Positions 1 through 8,298 of a stretch of DNA of 64,000 bases are shown here, in pieces. The stretch is from Flavobacteriales bacterium UBA2669 (GTDB lineage: Bacteria > Bacteroidota > Bacteroidia > Flavobacteriales_E > Vicingaceae), in contig DEMN01000006.1 in NCBI GenBank assembly GCA_002359215.1, positions 62,001-126,000 of the forward strand, read 5' to 3'. Position 1 is the stretch's first letter. Each line of letters starts with the position of its first letter. A model generated the notes under the pieces. It searched no databases and was not told the DNA's origin. It saw only the letters and a program-made list of their open reading frames with translations. The position numbers were made by a program, and so were the translations under genes.

Positions 1-71
1 AGTTGCTTAAAGTTAAAATCATCTTCAGGCTCTTCTAAATAGGGATTGTTATGTTGGTTGCTTTCACTCAT
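1..71 (-). CDS. Partial CDS, N-terminus only (unknown)
   Basis: An ATG at 71 on the minus strand opens a frame that runs off the left edge. Only 23 residues are visible, starting MSESNQHNNPYLEEPEDD and then FNFKQ. The acidic N-terminus followed by an FNFKQ-like stretch recalls the cytoplasmic tail of Wzz/GumC-type chain-length proteins of Bacteroidota, but that is a guess from a short piece. It lies 46 bp downstream of the OmpA-like gene on the same strand and could be co-transcribed with it. Confidence 0.45.
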   Translation of the reverse strand, partial: MSESNQHNNPYLEEPEDDFNFKQ

Positions 72-117
72 GGTAAACAAAGCAAAAATACAATTTTGAA
101 ATTACTAAACACTATCA

Positions 118-1398
118 TTACTTTAATTGTTCAATTACTACAATTTCAACCCTAATGTTTTTCATGGCTTCCTTCATGTTTTTAGGATTGTCAACAATCA
201 TTTTATCGCCACCATAACCTTTTGCAGTCATCTGATTAGGATTTACTCCATTTTCTTCCAAATATTTTTTTACTTTTTCTGCCCTAAGCTGCGAAAGTTC
301 TTTAGCTGTTCCGCTAAAATTCCATTCTCCATTAAGATGAGCAAACTTCCTGTCTTTTTTAATTCTTCTATTGCCATTGGTATGCCCTTGTATTTCTATA
401 GTAATATTGTTGTTTTCTTTCAAAAACTGTTTAATTTTTTCTAATTCAGCTTTCGATTTATCTTTTAAAACAGGTGTATTAGGTTGGAAATAAATGTTGT
501 GTGAAACAATTTTTTCGCCAACAGCTATGGGGCTTAGCAGTAAAACTAAGTTAGTATCGTGCTTAATAACGAAATTTTCTTGGAATGATTTATACCCTAA
601 TTTATCTACCTTAGCTACAATTTTATGTTCTTGATTTTGTGCGGTTATACTAAACCCATGTTCGGGGTGATTGAGCAAGGAAAAACTACTGTCAGACAAT
701 ACAAATTGCACATCTATAGCTATAGGTAATTTGGTTTTGGCATTGATTACACTTCCTAAAATTGTTATAGAAGTTGGCTCACTTATACCATTATTTTTAA
801 TGGGTTGGAGTTTGTTTGGTACATGCTTCAAGGTAATATTAGATTGATTTTTGTCCCAATTTAGGCTATTTACCCATCTTGGTACAATAGGACTTAATTC
901 ATATTTTTTAATTTCCTCAGCAATTTCTTCTACGCAAGTATTTTGAATAGCAGAATAATGTTTAGTGTGAAAAATAGAATTGAACTCCATTTGATGTCCG
1001 CAACCTTTTCCGGAAATATGTAACACACTAATATAATAACTATAATCGGGATGTACTTTAAAAACAGAATCGCTTTTTGGCTTCACTTTTTTTTGCATTA
1101 AATCATTACAGAAGTTGTTACCATTGTATTTGTAATACATTACTTCATATTCATCATCATCATTAAGTTTTTGGAGAGTGTATTTTATTTCTCCTTCACC
1201 ATCAACGGTAAGCTTATACCAAAAGGTGTAGGTATCTTCTTCTTGATAGTAAATACTTTCTAAACTGTCATTTTTGCTGAATGTATTATAAACTGATAAC
1301 TTTACTTCTTGAGGATTGGTACAATCGGGTAATTGCTCTTGTCCTTTAACAGAAAAAGCAAGTGAAAAAATAATAATTGCAGCTAAATAACACTTCAT
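118..1398 (-). CDS. OmpA-family outer membrane protein with carboxypeptidase-regulatory-like domain
   Basis: The 426-residue product starts with a signal peptide (MKCYLAAIIIFSLAFSVKGQ). Residues about 20-200 have no domain I recognise but carry several Cys (26, 97, 133, 155). Residues about 210-290 (ITILGSVINAKTKLPI...) look like a CarboxypepD_reg/PEGA-type beta-sandwich. Residues about 298-426 are an OmpA-like peptidoglycan-binding domain with IYFQPNTPVL, IEIQGHTNG, an LRAEKVKKYLEENGV helix, KGYGG and NIRVEI. Proteins of this kind link the outer membrane to peptidoglycan. There is no N-terminal beta-barrel, so it is probably periplasmic or lipid-face associated. The ATG start is supported by the signal peptide. 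The exact role is unknown. Confidence 0.85.
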   Translation of the reverse strand: MKCYLAAIIIFSLAFSVKGQEQLPDCTNPQEVKLSVYNTFSKNDSLESIYYQEEDTYTFWYKLTVDGEGEIKYTLQKLNDDDEYEVMYYKYNGNNFCNDLMQKKVKPKSDSVFKVHPDYSYYISVLHISGKGCGHQMEFNSIFHTKHYSAIQNTCVEEIAEEIKKYELSPIVPRWVNSLNWDKNQSNITLKHVPNKLQPIKNNGISEPTSITILGSVINAKTKLPIAIDVQFVLSDSSFSLLNHPEHGFSITAQNQEHKIVAKVDKLGYKSFQENFVIKHDTNLVLLLSPIAVGEKIVSHNIYFQPNTPVLKDKSKAELEKIKQFLKENNNITIEIQGHTNGNRRIKKDRKFAHLNGEWNFSGTAKELSQLRAEKVKKYLEENGVNPNQMTAKGYGGDKMIVDNPKNMKEAMKNIRVEIVVIEQLK

Positions 1399-1445
1399 TA
1401 AAAAATGAATTTATAATGAACTAAATTAAGCAAGGTAGCAACTTG

Positions 1446-1453
1446 CAAAACTA
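1446..1453 (-). promoter_or_regulatory. Candidate -7 element (TAnnTTTG) for the OmpA-like gene
   Basis: Minus-strand TAGTTTTG matches the Bacteroidota -7 consensus TAnnTTTG and lies 47 bp upstream of the ATG at 1398. I see no TTTG -33 box at the usual 18-19 bp spacing, so this is only a candidate. Confidence 0.35.
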
Positions 1454-1550
1454 ATATAGCAATGGAGTTGTTAACGCTAAACTGTTCATTATACGATATC
1501 ATGTAAAGTAGAAAAAACAAGATTAAAAGTGCATAATATTTATAAATTTG

Positions 1551-1558
1551 TATATTTG
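1551..1558 (+). promoter_or_regulatory. Candidate -7 element (TATATTTG) for the lipoprotein gene
   Basis: TATATTTG fits TAnnTTTG and ends 32 bp before the ATG at 1591. A second match, TAAATTTG, sits directly upstream at 1543-1550. No clear -33 box. Confidence 0.4.
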
Positions 1559-1590
1559 TTTGTTATTCACCTTATGAATTAGATACAAGT

Positions 1591-2373
1591 ATGCAACATT
1601 TTAGTAAATTTTTTATAGCGATATCATTACTTATTATTACTATTTTTTCATCTTGTGGAGATGAAGATAGAAGAGGCTGTACTGACCCTGAAGCTACTAA
1701 TTACAATGTGTTAGCTAAAGAAGATGATGGTACTTGCGAATATTTAGATTCTTCATTTACTATTTATTCCAATAATGCATTAGGCTATTGGGGAAATTCT
1801 GCTACAGGCTCATTTAGTATTGGTGCTTGTATGACTAATGGATATAATATTTTTATGAATCCTGATACAACTATTATTCCTCCAGATACTATTATTGATA
1901 ATAATGTTACTCCACCAGACACTACTTATGTTCCTGCGGATACTACCATTACAGGAGATACTTATTTGTTAGTAAATTCAGATTCGATGGGGAATTATGC
2001 TTTGGTGATAAAATTATTGAACCAAAGAAGTGCTGTAGAGTTTAAAAAAGGTTATTTAAAATTTGATGCAATGCTTCATCCTGATGCTTATAATGCAGGA
2101 TTTAACGATTTTGGTTTAATGATTTATGGCAATCAATCAAATCCGGGTGGGATTTATTGTGAGGAATATAGACATAGTGCTCCTTTGAGTGTTTTCACTT
2201 CAGCTTTGGATACTGCGTCTTTCCGACAAATCATAGTGCCTTTAGAAGACTTTGACAAACGATATATGCAGATGTTAGATGTTGTTTTTGCTGTTAAAGG
2301 TGGAAATGCTCCTGTCAATACTAACTTATTAATATTGAATAATATTAAATGGGTTACCAATTTGGAGCAGTAA
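1591..2373 (+). CDS. Lipoprotein of unknown function with GCTDPEATNYN motif
   Basis: The 260-residue product has a lipoprotein signal (MQHFSKFFIAISLLIITIFSSC, lipobox ending at Cys22), so it is probably anchored in the outer membrane. Residues about 29-50 carry GCTDPEATNYN followed by EDDGTCEY, a short disulfide-type motif found repeatedly in secreted proteins of Bacteroidota. A low-complexity stretch at about 91-125 repeats PPDTTI-like units and then leads into a C-terminal beta-rich region that resembles a carbohydrate-binding or sandwich fold without a recognisable signature. It is monocistronic by context, since the next gene is on the other strand. Function unknown. Confidence 0.75.
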   Translation: MQHFSKFFIAISLLIITIFSSCGDEDRRGCTDPEATNYNVLAKEDDGTCEYLDSSFTIYSNNALGYWGNSATGSFSIGACMTNGYNIFMNPDTTIIPPDTIIDNNVTPPDTTYVPADTTITGDTYLLVNSDSMGNYALVIKLLNQRSAVEFKKGYLKFDAMLHPDAYNAGFNDFGLMIYGNQSNPGGIYCEEYRHSAPLSVFTSALDTASFRQIIVPLEDFDKRYMQMLDVVFAVKGGNAPVNTNLLILNNIKWVTNLEQ

Positions 2374-2412
2374 TATTTGATTACATATTTATAAAACAAT
2401 TAATTAAAAGTT

Positions 2413-3495
2413 TTATTTACTTAACGCTTCACTGATAGAAATTTTCTTTCCATTAAAATAAGCTACAATAAATGCATCGGAATAGCCTTTATCATTTATT
2501 TTTTGTAGTGATCGTTTTGCTGCTTCATAAGTAGGAAAACTACCTGCAATATATCTAAAATAAGTATTGTCAATTTGCTCCGAAGCCAATGGGAAAATAC
2601 CATCAAAATGCTCTTCGGGTAATTCTTTTTTGAAAAAACCTATCTGAATACGAAATACCAATCCTTCTGGCATTTCCGGGTTTTTAGGAACAGGAACTTG
2701 TTCATTATAAAAACCTGTTTTTTCAGTAGTAAAAATAGCTTCATCAACAATTTTCAGCATTTCCTCACTCAACTCACTTTGTATGGTCAACAATTTATCG
2801 GAGCTGGTGGCTATTTTTTCTTTTAACTTTTTTTCTTCTTCTTTAAGTTGTTCAATGGTATTTTCAATAATTACAAGTTCATCTCCTGTTTTGGTAGATT
2901 TTTGTTTTTCCAACGCATTAATTTCATTACTTAACTCTGTAAGTCTATTACCATAAATTTCTTTAATTGTCATGAAAGAAAACTCGTCCGTTTCAATTCT
3001 AGTTATTTGTCTTTCTTTACTTTCTGCTATAATTTCTTCTTCATTTTCTTGGTCATCAAAAAGTAAAGAAGCTAAATAAGCATCATCAATGGCATTTCCT
3101 AATGCAAAAACAAGCGATTTCTGATTAAAAAGTCTTTTTTTATTAGAAAAATGAGTGAAAAATTCATTTGCTTTATGCTGATAGTTAATTGCTCGATACA
3201 TAATTTCTATCGCTTTTTTTGATGAATCATGAGCAAAATACAAGGCACTATCGGCATATTCTAAGGCAATTAAATTACTAACTCTTCCAGTATCGCAATA
3301 AGCTTGAGGGTTATTATTAAACTCCATTTTTCTAGCTTGTAAATAAGCCAATTTAGTATATTGAGCAGAAAGTATGGCATAAGCTTGAGCTTTGTTATCA
3401 TAATCTACTATAGAGATAAATTGAGCTTTAACTATACTAAAGAAAAATAGGGTAATAATTACACAAAAAATGATTTTAAAATTGACTGTACTCAT
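2413..3495 (-). CDS. Secreted coiled-coil protein with C-terminal SPOR-like domain
   Basis: The frame opens further upstream at TTG 3510, but I choose ATG 3495. It gives a clean signal peptide (MSTVNFKIIFCVIITLFFFSIVKAQ), and a -7 promoter box overlaps the upstream codons. The 360-residue product has a helical N-terminal half (about 25-160), a charged coiled coil at about 175-245 (EINALEKQKS, EQLKEEEKKLKEKI) and, at about 280-360, a SPOR-like repeat (FRIQIGFF, YFRYIAGSFPTYEAAKRSLQKI, KGYSDAFIVAYFNGKKI). SPOR domains bind denuded septal glycan, so a periplasmic, possibly septal, role is plausible. Overall function unknown. Confidence 0.8.
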   Translation of the reverse strand: MSTVNFKIIFCVIITLFFFSIVKAQFISIVDYDNKAQAYAILSAQYTKLAYLQARKMEFNNNPQAYCDTGRVSNLIALEYADSALYFAHDSSKKAIEIMYRAINYQHKANEFFTHFSNKKRLFNQKSLVFALGNAIDDAYLASLLFDDQENEEEIIAESKERQITRIETDEFSFMTIKEIYGNRLTELSNEINALEKQKSTKTGDELVIIENTIEQLKEEEKKLKEKIATSSDKLLTIQSELSEEMLKIVDEAIFTTEKTGFYNEQVPVPKNPEMPEGLVFRIQIGFFKKELPEEHFDGIFPLASEQIDNTYFRYIAGSFPTYEAAKRSLQKINDKGYSDAFIVAYFNGKKISISEALSK

Positions 3496-3499
3496 TACC

Positions 3500-3507
3500 C
3501 AAAGATA
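3500..3507 (-). promoter_or_regulatory. -7 element TATCTTTG four bases before the start codon
   Basis: Minus-strand TATCTTTG is a perfect TAnnTTTG. Only GGTA separates it from the ATG at 3495, so transcription would begin at or next to the A of the start codon (leaderless). The -33 box is not evident. Confidence 0.45.
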
Positions 3508-3559
3508 CAAAGCATTAATTAATAGCCATCAGCTAAACTAAAAAAGTTTTTAAATTAGC

Positions 3560-3588
3560 TTGATATTTTGAATAAAACACTATATTTG
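3560..3588 (+). promoter_or_regulatory. Candidate promoter TTG-N18-TATATTTG
   Basis: TTG at 3560-3562 and TATATTTG at 3581-3588 are separated by 18 bp, close to the Bacteroidota -33/-7 pattern. The pair lies 63 bp upstream of the beta-barrel gene at 3652. Confidence 0.5.
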
Positions 3589-3651
3589 TTAATTAATGTG
3601 GGCTGAAAATAACTTTGAAATTGGATTTTTAGATTTCAAAAATTAATATTT

Positions 3652-4692
3652 ATGATAAAAAAATTACTTCTTAGCAGTTTGTTTGTAGGCATTTTTTCAT
3701 GTTTTACAATTGCTCAAACAACAACAGAAACACCAACAGTTGAGGATGAAAAAACTACTTCAAACGAAGCTGATGATGCTTCAGAATCTGATGGAGATAA
3801 AAGTATGGGAGTTGTTTTTGATGGAATGTCAGTAACACTTTCTGCCGGCATGAATGTTTATTTCGGAGATATTGCTGCATATAAACTTTTTCCACGACCA
3901 AGTCAATTTAATGAACACATAACTGCAGGGTTTAAAGCAACCATTGCCAGAGAAATAAAATGGGGGTTAGGGGCTCAAATTAACTACCAAAGAGGAAGTT
4001 TAATAGGAACCAGACAACCAGGAAAACAATCTTCATTTGTTTCTTTTGAAAATCAGTTTTTCGACCTTTCTTTTCAAGTAAGATATTTCTTAAATAAGGC
4101 CTTATTTAAAAAAAATGAATACAACCGTTTTTATTTATACGCTCAGGTTGGAGTTGGTACAATGTGGTACAGAAGTCGTTTGTACGATACCAAAACTTTC
4201 GGAACAAAAGATTATGAAGGCTGGGTTGAGGTAGAAGCTACAGAACAATTAGCACAAAAAACGTTAAGCGATAAAATTGCCAGAGCAAAAACATTTACTA
4301 TTCCTTATGGATTAACTGTAAATTATAAATATAATTACAAAATTGATATTCATTTAGATATTACGCAAACGAGTACTTTTACTGATAGAATTGATGCTTT
4401 TAGAAGAGATTGGACGGCTTATGATAAGTACAGCTACATTGGTTTAGGGTTAACTTATAATTTCAACAGAACGGCTGATGACGCTCCAAAGAAAAGAGAA
4501 AAACCTAAGAAAAAAGATAAAGAAAAAGCTACATCTTCTAATGATGACAACATCAAACAAAGTTTATTGTCTAAAAAAAGCGATAAAAAAAGCAAAAAGA
4601 ACAACGAAGATGATGAGTTGCTAAACATTCGTTTAAAATTGTTTGAAACTCAGTTAAAATTGTTTGAAATGCAGTATTTATTGGGGCAGTAA
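3652..4692 (+). CDS. Outer membrane beta-barrel protein with charged C-terminal tail
   Basis: The 346-residue product has a signal peptide ending TIAQ (residue 22) and an acidic Thr/Glu-rich spacer at about 23-50. Amphipathic strands typical of a small outer-membrane barrel follow (VTLSAGMNVYFGDI, WGLGAQINYQRGSLIG, NRFYLYAQVGVGTMWYRSRLY, YKIDIHLDITQTSTF), closing near YSYIGLGLTYNFNR at about 260-273. Then comes a Lys/Asp-rich low-complexity tail and a final leucine-rich amphipathic helix (RLKLFETQLKLFEMQYLLGQ). The tail after the last barrel strand would sit in the periplasm. It resembles DUF6089-type proteins only in general form. Function unknown. Confidence 0.75.
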   Translation: MIKKLLLSSLFVGIFSCFTIAQTTTETPTVEDEKTTSNEADDASESDGDKSMGVVFDGMSVTLSAGMNVYFGDIAAYKLFPRPSQFNEHITAGFKATIAREIKWGLGAQINYQRGSLIGTRQPGKQSSFVSFENQFFDLSFQVRYFLNKALFKKNEYNRFYLYAQVGVGTMWYRSRLYDTKTFGTKDYEGWVEVEATEQLAQKTLSDKIARAKTFTIPYGLTVNYKYNYKIDIHLDITQTSTFTDRIDAFRRDWTAYDKYSYIGLGLTYNFNRTADDAPKKREKPKKKDKEKATSSNDDNIKQSLLSKKSDKKSKKNNEDDELLNIRLKLFETQLKLFEMQYLLGQ

Positions 4693-4729
4693 ATAGTAAC
4701 TCCTTTTTTCTTTTCTTAAAATATTCTAT

Positions 4730-5347
4730 ATGATGAATACTGACGATAGAATTGATGCTTATATAGCAAAGTCTCAAGAATTTGCTCAACCTATTTTAAA
4801 TCATTTAAGAAATCTTGTTCATCAGGTAATTCCGGAGATGGAAGAAACCATTAAATGGGGTATGCCTTTTTTCGAATATAAAGGCCCTTTGTGCAACATA
4901 GCTGCATTTAAACAACACGTAGTTTTTAGTTTTTGGAAAGGGGAACTCTTAAAAGATTCTAATGGAGTTATGCAATCAAGGGCTACTAATGGTGGTAATG
5001 CTATGGGGCATTTTGGGAAAATTACTTCTTTGAATGATTTACCTGCAGATAAAATAATTTTAGAGTTGATAACTCAGGCAAAAAAACTTAATGATGATGG
5101 TGTGAAGCTTCCTCCTAAAAAAGCATCTACAAAAACATTAGACATTCCAGATTATTTTATAAAAGCATTAAAAACGAACAAAAATGTCCTAACAACTTTT
5201 GAAAGCTTTAGTTATACTAACAAAAAGGAATATGTAGAATGGATTACGGAAGCCAAAACTGAAAAAACCAGAGACCAACGTTTAGCTACAGCGATTGAGT
5301 GGATGAGTGAGGGAAAAGTAAGGAATTGGAAGTATCTTAAAAAATAA
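4730..5347 (+). CDS. DUF1801 / YdeI-OmdA family protein
   Basis: The 205-residue cytosolic product has an N-terminal DUF1801 domain (about 8-115: IDAYIAKSQEFAQPILNHLR, ETIKWGMPFFEYKG, VVFSFWKGELL). It also has a C-terminal OmdA-type helical domain (about 140-205: FIKALKTNKNVLTTFESFSY, KKEYVEWITEAKTEKTRDQR, AIEWMSEGKVRNWKY). This is the YdeI family, which has been linked to bacteriocin or peptide resistance in a few species. The biochemical role is unknown. A second DUF1801 protein follows after 6 bp, so the two form an operon. Adjacent ATGs at 4730 and 4733 are both usable starts. Confidence 0.85.
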   Translation: MMNTDDRIDAYIAKSQEFAQPILNHLRNLVHQVIPEMEETIKWGMPFFEYKGPLCNIAAFKQHVVFSFWKGELLKDSNGVMQSRATNGGNAMGHFGKITSLNDLPADKIILELITQAKKLNDDGVKLPPKKASTKTLDIPDYFIKALKTNKNVLTTFESFSYTNKKEYVEWITEAKTEKTRDQRLATAIEWMSEGKVRNWKYLKK

Positions 5348-5353
5348 AGAACT

Positions 5354-5809
5354 ATGCAAATACAAGCTTCAACTCCTGATGAATATATAGAAAAACTTCC
5401 TGAAAACAGAAAAGAAGTTATTCAGAAACTTAGAAAAACCATAAAAAAAGTATTACCAAAAGGTTTTGAAGAAGTACTAAGTTACGGTATGTTAGGTTAT
5501 GTAGTTCCTCATAGTATTTATCCAAACGGATACCATTGCGACCCTAAACAACCTTTGCCATTTATGGGGTTAGCTTCACAAAAAAATCATATCGGTTTTT
5601 ATCACATGGGACTTTATGCTGATGAAAAATTATTAACTTGGTTTACTACCAACTATCCTAAATATTGCAAAACTAAATTAGATATGGGAAAAAGTTGTAT
5701 AAGGTTTAAGAAACTAGAAACCATTCCCTTTGAACTACTAAGTGAATTAGTTCAGAAAATGACTGTAGAAGATTGGGTAAAAATTTATGAAGAAAATTTG
5801 AAGAGATAA
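5354..5809 (+). CDS. DUF1801 domain protein
   Basis: A 151-residue cytosolic protein. It begins TPDEYIEKLPENRKEVIQKLRKTIKKVLP and contains the DUF1801-typical EEVLSYGMLGYVVP, LPFMGLASQKNHIGFYHMGLY and KLDMGKSCIRFKK segments. It is a single-domain relative of the preceding protein and lacks its OmdA part. A 12-bp stem terminator follows directly. Members of this fold resemble the frataxin/YdhG-like group, but no activity is established. Confidence 0.85.
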   Translation: MQIQASTPDEYIEKLPENRKEVIQKLRKTIKKVLPKGFEEVLSYGMLGYVVPHSIYPNGYHCDPKQPLPFMGLASQKNHIGFYHMGLYADEKLLTWFTTNYPKYCKTKLDMGKSCIRFKKLETIPFELLSELVQKMTVEDWVKIYEENLKR

Positions 5810-5814
5810 AAAAA

Positions 5815-5847
5815 GAAGCACTAATTAAAAATTAGTGCTTCTTTTTT
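5815..5847. terminator. Bidirectional intrinsic terminator
   Basis: GAAGCACTAATT (5815-5826) and AATTAGTGCTTC (5830-5841) form a perfect 12-bp stem with a 3-nt loop. T6 follows on the plus strand and an A-run precedes it, so it serves both the DUF1801 operon and the minus-strand tRNA-Arg. Confidence 0.85.
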
Positions 5848-5848
5848 G

Positions 5849-5922
5849 TGACCCCGGAGGGATTCAAACCCCCAACCCTCAGAGCCGAAATCTGATGCTC
5901 TATTCAGTTGAGCTACGGAGCC
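5849..5922 (-). tRNA. tRNA-Arg (anticodon TCG)
   Basis: The 74-nt minus-strand cloverleaf has acceptor GGCTCCG pairing with CGGGGTC (two G-T wobbles) and anticodon stem TCAGA/TCTGA. The loop TTTCGGC gives anticodon TCG (5886-5888), reading CGA and, by wobble, other CGN codons. The T arm is GGGGG-TTTGAAT-CCCTC and the discriminator is A. CCA is not encoded. A partial copy of its 5' end lies 32 bp upstream. Confidence 0.93.
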
Positions 5923-5954
5923 AATTTGAGGAGTAGTTCAACTAAATCCAAGTA

Positions 5955-5975
5955 ATTCAATTGAGCTACGGAGCC
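5955..5975 (-). repeat. Partial duplicate of the tRNA-Arg 5' end
   Basis: 21 bp match 5902-5922 (tRNA positions 1-21) at 20 of 21 bases, in the same orientation. The copy stops before the anticodon arm, so it cannot be a functional tRNA. It lies between the tRNA and its probable promoter, so it would be transcribed in the precursor leader. Confidence 0.8.
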
Positions 5976-5985
5976 TAAAGGATTG

Positions 5986-5993
5986 CAAAAATA
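5986..5993 (-). promoter_or_regulatory. Candidate -7 element for tRNA-Arg
   Basis: Minus-strand TATTTTTG fits TAnnTTTG, 63 bp upstream of the mature tRNA 5' end and just beyond the duplicated tRNA fragment. No -33 box is evident. Confidence 0.4.
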
Positions 5994-6012
5994 TCACTTA
6001 ATTAACGCTTTT

Positions 6013-8223
6013 CTATTTCTGGTTCAACAAAAATTTCTTTATTACATAAACAGTTATCAAAATATATCCTAAAATACTTATCAACGTATAGTAAATCATT
6101 AAACTAGAGGAATAGGTAAAATGTATTTGACCTTTGCTTTTAGGTGGGATTACAACTCCCATAATATGATTGTTTAAAGGTTGTATATCTAGTTTTTCAT
6201 TATTAAAAAAAGCTTTCCAATTATGGTGATAATTTTGATTTAGCAACAACCATTGTGGCGTTTCAGCATTATTTTCGAGTGTAGTTTTAAATTCATTGTA
6301 ACCAATATAGCTGTTTTCAATGTTCGTTTTTTCAGGTTGAAATTTATAAAGTTGTGGAACATCCCAAATTAAACCACTTTGAAGACTATCGTTGGCCCGT
6401 CTTTCTTTTTTAGCAAAGAAAAATATCGGATTTTGAATATTGAAATCAAGCGATTTGTTTCTTATCGCATTTTCGTAAGCACTAAATTGAAAAGGATTAT
6501 ATCCTACATAAGAAATGGTTTTGTTAAAAGTGGACATGTTTTTCCATATTCCTTGCGTATAGCTTAACCCTTGATGTTCGTCAAAATATTTTAAAGCTTT
6601 GTCATTATTTTTTTGATTGATTTCATTGGGCAATTCATTAAAATAGGTTTTAAAATTACTGTAAGCATAAGGATAGGAAATTGTAGTTGGAAAAGCAAGT
6701 TGGGTTTGCATGCCTAAATCTAAAAAAGCAAAGGTAAAAAGTGCAGAAAAAACAGAAAGCTTTATACTTTTTTTGAGCAGAAAAACCAATAAGCTAATCA
6801 TTAACAAAATGGCAACATTAATTACTATGTGAGTGGCTAAAAAGTTAGTCGAAAATTCTGTTAAATCTAGTAAGTTAGTAATATTGGTACTGATTTCATT
6901 AGTAGAAGTTTTTGTTAAAGATGCTAATCCTGCGAGTAAAACAAGTGCTGCAAATAAATAGATCAGATATTTATTTTTTTTGGTTGACCTTGGTGTTTGC
7001 AGGAAGTTTTTTAAACCGTAAGCAACAACAATAAGCATTGCGAAAAGAGCATAAGTCCTAAAAAATGATGGATGTCTGAACACTCCAAAACCTGGTAAGT
7101 GATAGAGTAACTGATAAACAAAAGTATTGCTACCCATGGCTATAATTAAAAATGCTAGGGTTAAGAAAGTAAGTAATAACACTTTTTTATTGGTGTAATG
7201 ATTGAGAAATCCCACGATAAAGAAAAATAGCCCAACTATACCAATATAGGCATTTCGGAGTGATAAATCCGTTCCTTTAAACATCTCTGAATCACTAATA
7301 ACACCATAAGGAAAAAGAAAAGAAATATAATCTATAAAGGTAAACGGATTGGAAAGTAAGAATTTATCGTAAGGCAATTTAGATAACCTGTTGAAGTAAG
7401 GAGCAAACTCTATAAACGACATAATATAAGGAAGTAATAAAATAGCGGTAACAACTACCATTGTTGCTCCTCCTATAAAAATAGAACTTAGTTGTTGTTT
7501 GCTTTTTCTGTTTTGCCAAAAGAAATACAGAAAGATGAAAAAATAAAAATATATTAATATAATAGTATAGGCTGGACTAGCAGAAGTAGTATTTAATGCA
7601 ATAAATAATCCCGAAAGTACAGCATATTGTATTTTAAATTTTTTAGAAAACTGATATAGAGATCCCAAACACCAAGGCAGCCAAGCAACACCTGCTAAAA
7701 AAACCATTAATTGAGCAGAACCAACCATTAACCCAGACAAACTAAAACACAAGCCAATAATTGCAGCTGTTTTTTCGTCTTTAAAAAGAGATTTAATAAA
7801 CCAATACATTCCCAAGCCTGCAATTACAAAGTAAGAAAGTAGCTCAATTATTAATGATTTCATGGTATATTTTCCAAAAAGCATGATTAACCAAGTTATT
7901 GGATTCCACATACCACTTTGCGGGTCGGAATATGCGGGGTATCCCATGTTTTGAAAACTGTTCCAGTAGGGAAAATGTCCGTTCCATAAATAATCGCTAA
8001 TAAAGTAACGATAAGGAAGGTAGGCATTTACGTTGTCCCATTTGGGTACAACCACAAACAACGAAAGTGGCCATAAGCAAACCAAAATAGCCAGTACCAT
8101 TAAAATGGCATACCGATATGGATAAATGTATTTTATTTTTAATGATTTTTTGTTCGAACAAATGTACAATATTTTTAATTGAGGGATTTGGAGTAGTACA
8201 ATTTCTCTTTTTTCATCCAACAC
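6013..8223 (-). CDS. YfhO-family multi-pass membrane protein
   Basis: The product has up to 736 residues, with an N-terminal core typical of YfhO-like proteins: an early membrane helix, then DNVNAYLPYRYFISDYLWNG, FPYWNSFQNMGYPAYSDPQ and GMWNPITWL. About a dozen hydrophobic helices follow, then a C-terminal soluble region with NQNYHHNWKAFFNNEKL and a final membrane helix. YfhO in Bacillus is tied to lipoteichoic acid glycosylation, and the fold belongs with GT-C glycosyltransferases. The acidic residues in the first extracytoplasmic loop (WDN, SDP) fit that. The start is uncertain: the longest frame opens at GTG 8223, and the first in-frame ATG is only at about residue 42, inside the first helix. 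Substrate unknown. Confidence 0.8.
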   Translation of the reverse strand: MLDEKREIVLLQIPQLKILYICSNKKSLKIKYIYPYRYAILMVLAILVCLWPLSLFVVVPKWDNVNAYLPYRYFISDYLWNGHFPYWNSFQNMGYPAYSDPQSGMWNPITWLIMLFGKYTMKSLIIELLSYFVIAGLGMYWFIKSLFKDEKTAAIIGLCFSLSGLMVGSAQLMVFLAGVAWLPWCLGSLYQFSKKFKIQYAVLSGLFIALNTTSASPAYTIILIYFYFFIFLYFFWQNRKSKQQLSSIFIGGATMVVVTAILLLPYIMSFIEFAPYFNRLSKLPYDKFLLSNPFTFIDYISFLFPYGVISDSEMFKGTDLSLRNAYIGIVGLFFFIVGFLNHYTNKKVLLLTFLTLAFLIIAMGSNTFVYQLLYHLPGFGVFRHPSFFRTYALFAMLIVVAYGLKNFLQTPRSTKKNKYLIYLFAALVLLAGLASLTKTSTNEISTNITNLLDLTEFSTNFLATHIVINVAILLMISLLVFLLKKSIKLSVFSALFTFAFLDLGMQTQLAFPTTISYPYAYSNFKTYFNELPNEINQKNNDKALKYFDEHQGLSYTQGIWKNMSTFNKTISYVGYNPFQFSAYENAIRNKSLDFNIQNPIFFFAKKERRANDSLQSGLIWDVPQLYKFQPEKTNIENSYIGYNEFKTTLENNAETPQWLLLNQNYHHNWKAFFNNEKLDIQPLNNHIMGVVIPPKSKGQIHFTYSSSLMIYYTLISILGYILITVYVIKKFLLNQK

Positions 8224-8298
8224 ATTTTCTAATCTCTAATTAATAATCCTCTATATTAGGAAATAAGAAAAAAACCACTAATTTTAGGCTACATTTTA

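Noticed and set aside
5955..5975. Second complete tRNA gene
   Set aside because: Only the first 21 positions are present. No anticodon or T arm follows.
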